Below, piece by piece: positions 14,146-21,669 of a stretch of 44,707 nt of DNA. Source of the DNA: Christensenella sp. UBA7588 (GTDB lineage Bacteria; Bacillota; Clostridia; Christensenellales; CAG-917). The translations under genes were made by a program, and so were the position numbers. Each line of letters starts with the position of its first letter. Position 1 is the stretch's first letter. The notes under the pieces are model-generated. The model did no database searches. It saw nothing but the letters and a program-made list of their open reading frames with translations, and was not told the DNA's origin. Location: positions 440-45,146 of the forward strand of contig DLKM01000008.1 of the NCBI GenBank assembly GCA_002478945.1. Reading direction: 5' to 3'.

Positions 14146-15449
14146 TCTATAACCCTCCCTGTCAAATCGATACCGTCGGTGCCTTCCACGAGTACGTCGT
14201 AGAAATTGCCCACCTGCACTCTCTGCTCCGACGTAAAGTATACGACGTTGTCGATGTCGGGTGCCTGCGTTGAGCATCTACCGACGAATTTTTGTCTGTC
14301 GTAATCGATGTCGTCGTAAATCACTCTAAGGCGTTTACCGACGAGAGTTGCGTTGCGCTCCTCGATGATTTGCGTTTGAATCGCGCCGAGTTCGTCCGCT
14401 CGTGCTTGCTTGACCGCTTCGTCGAGATGTCCGTCGAGCCTGTCGGCAGGCGTTCCTTCTTCTCTCGAATACGCAAAGAAGCCTGCGTAGTCGAATTTTG
14501 TTTCCTTCACGAAATCTTTGAGTTTTTCAAACTGCTCCAAAGTTTCCCCGGGGAATCCGCAAATAAACGTGGTACGAATCGTAATGCCCGCTTTTTTGAG
14601 TTTCGCAATCAATTCTCTCACGCTCTTTTCGTTCGTGCGTCTGTTCATTCTCTTTAACACGACGTCGTCGATGTGCTGAAGCGGAATGTCCATATACTTG
14701 ACGATTTTCGGATTGTCGAGGACGTATTTTATCAAAGCGTCGTCAACCATTTCGGGATAAAGATAGAGCAATCTTATCCATTCGAAATCGAGAGCGGACA
14801 GTTTGTCCAAAAGTTCCGTCAAATGCGGCTTTCCGTCCCAATCCGTGCCGTATCTCGTAACGTCCTGCGCCACGAGGATAAGTTCTTTCACGCCGTCGTC
14901 GGAAAGTTTTTGAGCCTCTTTGAGCAAATCTTCGGCCTTTTCCGAGCGGTATTTTCCTCTTATCGACGGAATGGCGCAATAAGTGCAATGATTATCGCAT
15001 CCGTCTGCAATTTTCAAATACGCATAGTGGTAAGGCGTGGTAAGCACTCTGCCGTCGTAAAACTTGTCGAGATTTGCGCAGTCGTACACTTTATTGCCTT
15101 TGCAAACGTTTTCCACGGTCGAGACAATTTCGTCGTAATCGGCAATTCCCAAAATCGCGTCGACTTCGGGAAATTCCTTTTTCAAATCGTCGGCATAACG
15201 TTGCGCAAGGCAACCCGTGACGATGACCTTTTTCTTTTTACTGCCGTTCTTTGCGGAAATCGCATTCAAAATCTCGTCGATTGATTCCTCTTTTGCCTTG
15301 TCGATAAAAGCGCAGGTATTGACGATAATGACGTCCGCTTCTTCCTCGCTTCCGACGAGCGTATGTCCGCTTTGGGTAAGGCGAGAAAGCATTTTTTCGG
15401 TATCTACTCTGTTTTTATCGCATCCGAGCGAAATTGCGCCGATTTTCAT
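14142..15449 (-). CDS. rimO: Ribosomal protein S12 methylthiotransferase
   Basis: This 435-residue radical-SAM enzyme adds a methylthio group to an Asp of ribosomal protein S12. The N-terminal UPF0004 domain has its three cysteines in SLGCDKN, VNTCAFID and VTGCLAQRYA. The radical-SAM cluster motif is CDNHCTYC. A TRAM domain lies at the C terminus. RimO rather than MiaB is indicated by the SLGCDKNRVDTE start. Both ends overlap neighbours as ATGA (ftsK above, pgsA below), indicating tight coupling. Confidence 0.95.
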   Translation of the reverse strand: MKIGAISLGCDKNRVDTEKMLSRLTQSGHTLVGSEEEADVIIVNTCAFIDKAKEESIDEILNAISAKNGSKKKKVIVTGCLAQRYADDLKKEFPEVDAILGIADYDEIVSTVENVCKGNKVYDCANLDKFYDGRVLTTPYHYAYLKIADGCDNHCTYCAIPSIRGKYRSEKAEDLLKEAQKLSDDGVKELILVAQDVTRYGTDWDGKPHLTELLDKLSALDFEWIRLLYLYPEMVDDALIKYVLDNPKIVKYMDIPLQHIDDVVLKRMNRRTNEKSVRELIAKLKKAGITIRTTFICGFPGETLEQFEKLKDFVKETKFDYAGFFAYSREEGTPADRLDGHLDEAVKQARADELGAIQTQIIEERNATLVGKRLRVIYDDIDYDRQKFVGRCSTQAPDIDNVVYFTSEQRVQVGNFYDVLVEGTDGIDLTGRVIE

Positions 15450-18400
15450 TCTTCGCCTCCTTCGCTCTGCTCTGCCGCCGCTCTCAATTCGGCAAGCTCC
15501 TCACGAGTGATGTTGACTCTCTTTTTCTTCGGGTCGTGTTCGTCGGGAGAGAGATAACCCATCAAGTCCATTTTGTCGAAAATCTTTGCGGCTTTCGGCC
15601 AGCCCCAACCTAATCTGCGTTGCAAGAACGACATACTGATGGGCGAATCGTGTTCCTCTCTCATCTCGATGCCGAGTTCCAACGCGTCGAACAAATCGGG
15701 CGGAATCTTGTCTTTGTCGTTGCTCTTGCCCTCTTTTGCGGCAGGTTTTTCTTCTTCTTTGTCTTTGAATATCGCGTCTTTGATTGAATTGTCAAAGAAT
15801 GCGTCGTTCTTCGATTTGACGAAATCGACGACTCTCTTGACTTCCTCGTTGGAAATAAACGCGCCTTGCATACGTTCCAGTTCGTTTGCGCCGGGCATCA
15901 TATAGAGCATATCGCCGTAGCCGAGAAGTTTGTCCGCACCGACGGTGTCCAAAATCGTCTTACTGTCGAAACTCGACGTGACTTTGAACGCCACTCTGCT
16001 CGGGAAGTTGTTCTTTATCGTACCGCTGATAACGTCGACGGACGGACGTTGAGTTGCCAAAACGAGGTGTATACCTACCGCACGAGCAAGTCTCGCAATG
16101 CGGTTGACGGTGTCCTCGACAGCCTTTTTGCCCGTTGACATAAGGTCTGCGAATTCGTCTACGATAATCACGATACGCGGCATTTTTTCAAAGCCGTTTT
16201 TGGCGCAATCCGCATTGTATTCGTCAATATCTCTGTAGTTTACTTCAGCAAGGAATTTGATACGTCTTTCCATTTCGCTGATTGCCCAGTTGAGCGAGCG
16301 GATAGCCTTGTCGGTATCGCAAATAATCTCGTCCATAAGCAAATGCGGAATGCCTGCGTACACGCTCATTTCTATACGTTTGGGGTCGATGAGAATGAGG
16401 CGGACGTCGTCGGGAGACGCTTTGTAAAGCAAACTTACGATAATAGAGTTTATGCAGCAGCTCTTACCTGCGCCCGTTGCGCCCGCAATGAGAACGTGCG
16501 GAAGTTTGCGCACTTCCACCACTCTCGCGTCGCCGTAGAGGTTTTTGCCGAGAGCAAACGTTGCGGGAGCTTTTGCTTGATTAAACTCGGGAGATTCGAT
16601 AATTTCGCTGAGGTTGACGTTGCGACGATGTTTGTTCGGCACTTCGATACCGACTGCGTTTTCGCCGGGGATAGGCGCGATTATACGCACGCTGCCCGCT
16701 TCCATTTTCATCGCGATGTCGCTTTCCAAAGAGGAAATATAGCCTATCGTTCTGCCCTTTGGCATCTCCACTCTCAGTTTGTACATAGTAAAGGTCGGAC
16801 CGACGAGAATATCGATAACTTCGCCCGTAATACTGAAGAAATTGAGAGTTTTGATAATCTGCTCTTTCTTTTGTTCGTAGTCCTCGTTTTGGTCCACTTC
16901 GGGAGCAGGAGGCGTGAGCAACGACACGGGAGGCGCAACGTAAGGACGCTTGGGCGTTGCTTGTGAAATGGCTTGCTCCATATTGACTTGAGTCAAGCGT
17001 TCCTTGCTCGCCGTTTTCTTGGGCGCGTCGGTGTTTTGCAGACCTCTGCCCTGAGAGGCTTTCATCTTTTCTTCTCTCATCAACGCTTCGCGTTCGTATT
17101 GTCCGACTTGCGGAGTTTCTTTGATTGCCTGTTTGATGTTTTGAATGCGAGCGGTAACTTCGGCGTCCTCTATGTTTCTTGCCGATTGTTTCGCTATAGC
17201 CGTCGTAGACTGAATTGCCGTGCGAGACATATCTCCGCCCGTAACTTTTTGCTGTACGGGAGCAGGCGCGCTCGGAGCGTTTCCGCCCGTCGTCGCGTCT
17301 TTGTCGACGTATTTGGGACGAGTATTTTCAAGCGTGGCTTGAGACATCTCGTATTTTTTCACGGGTTTGGTCTTGCCGATACCGCCGAAGAAATTAGTCT
17401 CGGTCTCCTCTGCTTTCGGATTGTTTTCAACCGCCGTTTGCGCAAATGCGCGAGGAATCTTTGCTTCGCCTTTGACGGATTGATAGCCGCTTCTGTCCAT
17501 ATCCTGAATATTCGCAGGTTGACGAGGAACGACCACGGGTTTTTGAGCCTCTTGCGGGGTCTCTTGTTTCGGCGAAGTTGTCGGAGCGGGAGCAGTCGTT
17601 TGCGTAGGCGCAGCCGTTTGAGCAGGAGCATTGTCTCTTGCGATATAAACCATATCCGACTTCGGCTTGTCGTACGCCTCGGCGGTAACTTCTTCCTTGA
17701 CGACGGGTTTCGGGGGTTCTTCTCCCGAAATCGCTCTGTTGAGCGCGCCGAGCATACCGACGTTCACTTGAGGCTTGTTTACGGCGTCCTCCGCTTTTTT
17801 AACCGTGGATGACAAACCGTCTTGGTCTCTCGACACGACTTTCGTCGGCTTCACGACCTCTTTCTTGACCGGTTCGGCAATCAGACACGCCTCGTCCTGT
17901 TGTTCGAGATGCACTTCCGCCTCGAATTCGGGCTTTGCGTACATTTCTCCGAAGCGAGCGATTTGCTGTTGCTTGAGAGCGTTGAAGTCACGTTTGAAAT
18001 CAACGGGTTCGTCTTTCTTTTCGACGGGTTTTGCCGTGTCTTGACGTTGAACCGTAGACGGAGCTTCCTTCTGCACGGCTCTGTATCTGGACATAAAGTC
18101 CTCTCTTATGGCACTCGGAGTGGTGTCCACGCCGAGCTTGTTTTTCAATTCGTTTCTGCGCACCGCACTATACGACGGACTTACGTTTGACAACGCGTTT
18201 CTCGGGTCGCTTACGCTGTCGAATCTTGCGAGATTGTCTTTGCTCGGACCCGAACCGAACAGAATATCTCTTGCAACGCCTCTTGCCGAGAACTTGTCGG
18301 AATCGTATTTCGGCACGCTTCTCACTTCGTCCTCCATACCGCCCTGCGCGTTTGGATAAAGAGGATTGAAAGAGCCGAGCGGCTTGTATCCGTCCGCTCC

Positions 18401-19168
18401 GAACGCCTTTTTGTTGCCTTTTTGTTGCAAGGGGTCGCCCTCTACGTCGACGACGTACAAACCTCCGCCGTTCGTAACGTTGGAAAAGTCGGTAATCGTG
18501 GGAGACGTTCTTACGTCCACGGGTTGACCGACGGGCGCGGCTGTTTTATCGGATTTTCTCGAGAAAAACCTGCGTCTGGAGCGTTTTTGCGAATTATCGG
18601 AATACGGAGCGTTTCCGCGCATTTGTCTGTCGCGCTCTTTCTTGGACGCAACGGTATAGGTAACGTTGCGCTTGAGCGACGGATAAATTGCCAAAAACGC
18701 CACTACGAAGAAGGAAACGCAAACTATGACGAGTGCGCCGACCGACGTAACGGCTCTCATAAGCGGATATGCGGCAACGCCGAACAGCATACCGCCCGCG
18801 GTATTTGTATTGTCATAGCAGTTTCTGAGATAACCGCCGTAATTCGCGCCGATAATATGTGCGCTCGAGGTATAAACGTGCAAGGCAAAAATGCCGATAA
18901 ACAGCAAGGCAAAATAAATCAACGCTTTTGACGGACGAATTTTGACGCGTACGCCGAAAGTCACGGCTATACCGATGATAAGCCCTGCAAGAGAGTACGC
19001 ATAAGCGGCGAGACCGAAAAATCCCGCCAAAAAGCTATACACCATTCTGCCCACTCCTCCGAGTGCGCCGACGAGCGAGAGGAAGCAGAACAGAGATACG
19101 ATGATAACCAAAATCCCTGCCGCAATCCTATTGCCTTTGTTTGCTTTTGCCTGCCTTGTATCCGTCAA
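15446..19168 (-). CDS. spoIIIE: FtsK/SpoIIIE family DNA translocase with very long linker
   Basis: This 1240-residue protein has four to five N-terminal transmembrane helices (about 10-175), a very long Pro/Gln/Lys/Glu-rich linker (about 190-770), and an FtsK motor with Walker A GATGAGKS and Walker B RIVIIVDEFADL. A C-terminal gamma domain (RRLGWGWPKAAKIFDKMDLMGYLSP) follows. It pumps DNA through the septum at division or into the forespore. The frame opens at 19222, but a TTG at 19168 with GGTAGG six bases before it and a promoter upstream is the likely start. The linker is far longer than in Bacillus SpoIIIE (total 787 residues, from memory). Confidence 0.93.
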   Translation of the reverse strand: MTDTRQAKANKGNRIAAGILVIIVSLFCFLSLVGALGGVGRMVYSFLAGFFGLAAYAYSLAGLIIGIAVTFGVRVKIRPSKALIYFALLFIGIFALHVYTSSAHIIGANYGGYLRNCYDNTNTAGGMLFGVAAYPLMRAVTSVGALVIVCVSFFVVAFLAIYPSLKRNVTYTVASKKERDRQMRGNAPYSDNSQKRSRRRFFSRKSDKTAAPVGQPVDVRTSPTITDFSNVTNGGGLYVVDVEGDPLQQKGNKKAFGADGYKPLGSFNPLYPNAQGGMEDEVRSVPKYDSDKFSARGVARDILFGSGPSKDNLARFDSVSDPRNALSNVSPSYSAVRRNELKNKLGVDTTPSAIREDFMSRYRAVQKEAPSTVQRQDTAKPVEKKDEPVDFKRDFNALKQQQIARFGEMYAKPEFEAEVHLEQQDEACLIAEPVKKEVVKPTKVVSRDQDGLSSTVKKAEDAVNKPQVNVGMLGALNRAISGEEPPKPVVKEEVTAEAYDKPKSDMVYIARDNAPAQTAAPTQTTAPAPTTSPKQETPQEAQKPVVVPRQPANIQDMDRSGYQSVKGEAKIPRAFAQTAVENNPKAEETETNFFGGIGKTKPVKKYEMSQATLENTRPKYVDKDATTGGNAPSAPAPVQQKVTGGDMSRTAIQSTTAIAKQSARNIEDAEVTARIQNIKQAIKETPQVGQYEREALMREEKMKASQGRGLQNTDAPKKTASKERLTQVNMEQAISQATPKRPYVAPPVSLLTPPAPEVDQNEDYEQKKEQIIKTLNFFSITGEVIDILVGPTFTMYKLRVEMPKGRTIGYISSLESDIAMKMEAGSVRIIAPIPGENAVGIEVPNKHRRNVNLSEIIESPEFNQAKAPATFALGKNLYGDARVVEVRKLPHVLIAGATGAGKSCCINSIIVSLLYKASPDDVRLILIDPKRIEMSVYAGIPHLLMDEIICDTDKAIRSLNWAISEMERRIKFLAEVNYRDIDEYNADCAKNGFEKMPRIVIIVDEFADLMSTGKKAVEDTVNRIARLARAVGIHLVLATQRPSVDVISGTIKNNFPSRVAFKVTSSFDSKTILDTVGADKLLGYGDMLYMMPGANELERMQGAFISNEEVKRVVDFVKSKNDAFFDNSIKDAIFKDKEEEKPAAKEGKSNDKDKIPPDLFDALELGIEMREEHDSPISMSFLQRRLGWGWPKAAKIFDKMDLMGYLSPDEHDPKKKRVNITREELAELRAAAEQSEGGEE

Positions 19169-19207
19169 GATATACCTACCTGTGAAATATATAATATTAG
19201 TGTGATA

Positions 19208-19236
19208 ATTATACCATAACAAGCGCGCGATTACAA
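19208..19236 (-). promoter_or_regulatory. Sigma-A promoter of the ftsK-rimO-pgsA-cinA unit
   Basis: TTGTAA (19231-19236) and TATAAT (19208-19213) on the minus strand are 17 bases apart. The predicted TTG start codon of the translocase lies about 40 bases downstream of the -10. This position also supports the TTG start over the longer frame at 19222. Confidence 0.68.
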
Positions 19237-19287
19237 GAGAATTATCACAAATATCGCAACAAATAAATTCGATAATCTATCCGCATA

Positions 19288-19325
19288 AAACGCAAAAACG
19301 AGCGTCGTTTTTACGCTCGTTTTTT
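19288..19325 (-). terminator. Rho-independent terminator of the M16 peptidase gene
   Basis: On the minus strand AAAAACGAGCG pairs with CGCTCGTTTTT around TAAAAACGA, followed by a T-rich tail. It lies about 28 bases past the stop at 19353. Because the stem is flanked by A and T runs it could also work on the plus strand. Confidence 0.75.
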
Positions 19326-19352
19326 ATCATTAAAAACACAATTTTAGATATT

Positions 19353-20633
19353 CTAATCAGTTAAATCCGCATTTTTGATTGCAGACAAAATATCGACGTC
19401 GTCGTCTTTTGCAACTATGCTCGAACACACCTTGGAAAAATCGAAAACGTCCTTTGCGACGTTCAAAATATCCTCGCAGGAAGTAGCGTCGATTTGCGCC
19501 ATTCGTTTGTCGAAATCGAGCAACTGCCCCGTTGCCATTGCGTGCGAACCGAACGTGCGCATCATTGACGAGGTGCTTTCCTGTCCGAGAACGAGAGACA
19601 TTTTGAGTTGGTTCTTTCCTTTTTCGAGTTCCTGTTCCGTAACGCCTTTTTCGAGCAATAAATCTATCTCCATACGAATGGCGTGAACCGCTTTGAGCGC
19701 ATTTTCGTGGCTCGTTGACGTGTATATTACGAACGCGCCGTTATTGTCATACAACGACGGATAACCGTAAACGGTATAGCAAAGCCCCAGTTTTTCTCTT
19801 ACGCTCTGGAATAGTCTCGACGACATTTCGAGGCTGAAAATGACCGTCAAAAGTTGCATCGCGACCTTTCTGTCGTCCATATACGAACAGTTGGGAAAAG
19901 CAAACGCTATATGAGTCTGTTCAATGGATTTTTTCTTCTTTACGGACGCGCTGTGAGCGTGTCTCGGCTCCTCTGCTTTCTTTTTATAATCGTCGGTATT
20001 TGTATCGAATTTACTCTCGAAATAGTCCTCTGCGATAGCAACGGCTTCTTTTTCGGTCAAATTGCCGACGATGGACAATACCGTGTTTTTAGCGACGTAA
20101 TGAAGATTGTGATAGGCTCGGAGCGTATCGCTGTTCATTTCTTTGAGCGTCTTTTTAGTGCCTAAAATCGGTCTTTCGAGCTGACTGCCCTTAAAGAAAT
20201 TTGACAACAATCTTTCGATGCACAAATCTTCGGGAGCGTCCTCGCATTCGTTGATTTCCTCGTATACGACTCTGCGTTCTTTCTCGAGTTCGGATTGATT
20301 GAAAGCGGGATTGAAATACATATCCGACAGCACGTCTGCGCACTTGCGAGCGTTGGTGTCTATGGACACGGTATGGAAGCAAGTATAACTCTTTGTGGTA
20401 TAAGCGTTGATTTGCGCCCCCAGCGTGTCGATTTCGTTGACTATATCGAAACTCGAACGTGTTTTCGTACCTTTGAACACCATATGTTCGATAAAGTGCG
20501 AGATACCCGATATATCGGGCGTTTCGCTTATTACTCCTGCACCGACGAACACTCCGATTGCAACGGAACGCACCGCAGGATTCGGCAAAAACACGAGTTT
20601 AAGTCCGCTTGGGAACACTTTTATTTCGGGCAT
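19353..20633 (-). CDS. M16 family zinc peptidase (YmxG/MlpA type)
   Basis: This 426-residue protein has the inverted zinc motif HFIEH near residue 50 and the downstream metal-ligand helix YEEINECEDAPED. The PNPAVRSVAIGVFVGAGV lead-in is typical of mitochondrial-processing-peptidase-like bacterial M16 proteins. The C-terminal inactive-domain half is present, so the enzyme is full length. Neighbourhood (pnp, ylxY, M16) is that of Bacillus ymxG/mlpA. The start was placed at the ATG 20633 by family resemblance; a second ATG at 20660 is possible, and neither has a well-spaced ribosome-binding site. Its in vivo substrate is unknown. Confidence 0.9.
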   Translation of the reverse strand: MPEIKVFPSGLKLVFLPNPAVRSVAIGVFVGAGVISETPDISGISHFIEHMVFKGTKTRSSFDIVNEIDTLGAQINAYTTKSYTCFHTVSIDTNARKCADVLSDMYFNPAFNQSELEKERRVVYEEINECEDAPEDLCIERLLSNFFKGSQLERPILGTKKTLKEMNSDTLRAYHNLHYVAKNTVLSIVGNLTEKEAVAIAEDYFESKFDTNTDDYKKKAEEPRHAHSASVKKKKSIEQTHIAFAFPNCSYMDDRKVAMQLLTVIFSLEMSSRLFQSVREKLGLCYTVYGYPSLYDNNGAFVIYTSTSHENALKAVHAIRMEIDLLLEKGVTEQELEKGKNQLKMSLVLGQESTSSMMRTFGSHAMATGQLLDFDKRMAQIDATSCEDILNVAKDVFDFSKVCSSIVAKDDDVDILSAIKNADLTD

Positions 20634-20732
20634 AATTACGTTTTGCAATAGCGTACGCATTAAGCGTAAGTACCGCTCCCCTTTTTATTTTTGCGTCGAA
20701 GCAATTTCATAAAGTTTTGCCTCGTAAACCGT

Positions 20733-20760
20733 ATTATATCACATAGTTTTCAAAGCGCAA
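20733..20760 (-). promoter_or_regulatory. Promoter for the M16 peptidase gene
   Basis: TTGCGC (20755-20760) and TATAAT (20733-20738), 16 bases apart on the minus strand, lie about 75-100 bases before the start. They overlap the divergent promoter of the plus-strand deacetylase. Confidence 0.5.
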
Positions 20761-20768
20761 TCATATTT
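20741..20768 (+). promoter_or_regulatory. Forespore sigma-like (sigma-G/F) promoter of the ylxY-like gene
   Basis: ACATA (20741-20745), a 16-base spacer and CATATTT (20762-20768) fit the sigma-G pattern (GNATR, 16-18, CATNNTA) with one mismatch in each element. The start codon at 20775 is seven bases after the -10. The same arrangement occurs at 33699-33735, which strengthens both. Confidence 0.42.
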
Positions 20769-20774
20769 TATGGT

Positions 20775-21494
20775 ATGAATGAAACGAGATTCCGCACTTT
20801 TTGCGCAAATTTTGTCATATTGGCAACGCTGTTTCTGACGTTCGGTATCGCTTTCGTCGCGACGTATCCCGAACAAGTTCCCACGCAAACCGTAAACAAC
20901 GCAATATACGAGGGCAATCAGGACTCGGGAAGCATATCTCTTATGTTCAACGTGTATGAAAACACCTCAAACGTTCAGGATATAGCGCGGATATTTGACG
21001 AATACGGTTTCAAAACGACGTTCTTCGTAGGCGGAGTGTGGGCGGCAAAAAATCAGGACGTGCTGCTCAAACTTTCCGCAGACGGCTTTGAAATAGGCAA
21101 TCACGGCTATATGCACCGCGACCACGCAAAACTAAACCTCAAACAAAACGTAGACGAAATTGCCGTAACGCAAAAAATAATCGATTCTTCCTTATCCGCC
21201 CTCCCCGAATACAAAAACTGTATGCTCTTTGCGCCTCCGAGCGGAAGTATCGGAAACAGAATGTTCGAAGCATGCGACAAACTCGGATACAAAGTAATTA
21301 TGTGGACGAGAGATACGATAGACTGGCGCGATAAAAACGCAGATTTGATTTATAACCGAGCGATACGAGACGTAAAGGCAGGAGATTTGATATTGATGCA
21401 TCCGACCGACGCAACCGTCTCCGCCCTGCCGAGAATACTCGAATACGTTAAATCTCAAAACCTCAAAGTAGATATTGTAAGCAATGTAATATGA
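20775..21494 (+). CDS. YlxY-like polysaccharide deacetylase family protein
   Basis: This 239-residue protein has an N-terminal membrane anchor or signal (FVILATLFLTFGIAFVATYP) and a NodB-type domain. The TFDDG motif that supplies the catalytic Asp is replaced by MFNVYEN. The metal-binding HGYMH motif, a PPSGS motif in place of RPPYG, and the C-terminal LMHPT are retained. Loss of the DD pair is, to my recollection, also seen in Bacillus YlxY, so activity as a deacetylase is doubtful. The gene sits between pnp and an M16 peptidase as in Bacillus but on the opposite strand. The ATG has no ribosome-binding site and may be translated leaderless. Confidence 0.87.
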   Translation: MNETRFRTFCANFVILATLFLTFGIAFVATYPEQVPTQTVNNAIYEGNQDSGSISLMFNVYENTSNVQDIARIFDEYGFKTTFFVGGVWAAKNQDVLLKLSADGFEIGNHGYMHRDHAKLNLKQNVDEIAVTQKIIDSSLSALPEYKNCMLFAPPSGSIGNRMFEACDKLGYKVIMWTRDTIDWRDKNADLIYNRAIRDVKAGDLILMHPTDATVSALPRILEYVKSQNLKVDIVSNVI

Positions 21495-21501
21495 AAAAGT
21501 C

Positions 21502-21533
21502 GAATAGACACATACCGTTAATAAGTTCTATTC
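21502..21533 (-). repeat. Isolated copy of the R1 loop motif
   Basis: On the minus strand the loop TTATTAACGGTAT is closed by GAATAGAAC and GTGTCTATTC, a longer stem with a one-base bulge. The 13-base loop matches those at 8355-8367 and 34281-34293 with one change, while the closing stem is different. It lies just outside the deacetylase stop, next to H copy 4. Confidence 0.6.
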
Positions 21534-21543
21534 TTGCGGAAGT

Positions 21544-21669
21544 CCTAAGCGCAATATTTAGATGAAGAACAAGAAAGAGCCACGCACTCGGCAACCCTAA
21601 TTTACTAAACGTAAATGAGTTGTCGAGGCGTGGCTCTGCCGAAGTTATTCGCTAAATAGTGCTCTTAGG
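21544..21669. repeat. Hairpin element H, copy 4, overlapping the end of pnp
   Basis: Outer arms 21544-21561 and 21653-21669 pair (CCTAAG.GCA.TATTTAG, two mismatches), and the right arm includes the pnp stop (21665-21667). The internal loop carries GATGAAGAAC and GTTATTCGC as in copy 2. Inner stems are GAGCCACGC/GCGTGGCTC and CTCGGCAAC/GTTGTCGAG, then ATTTAC/GTAAAT. No T run is present on either side. Confidence 0.82.
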
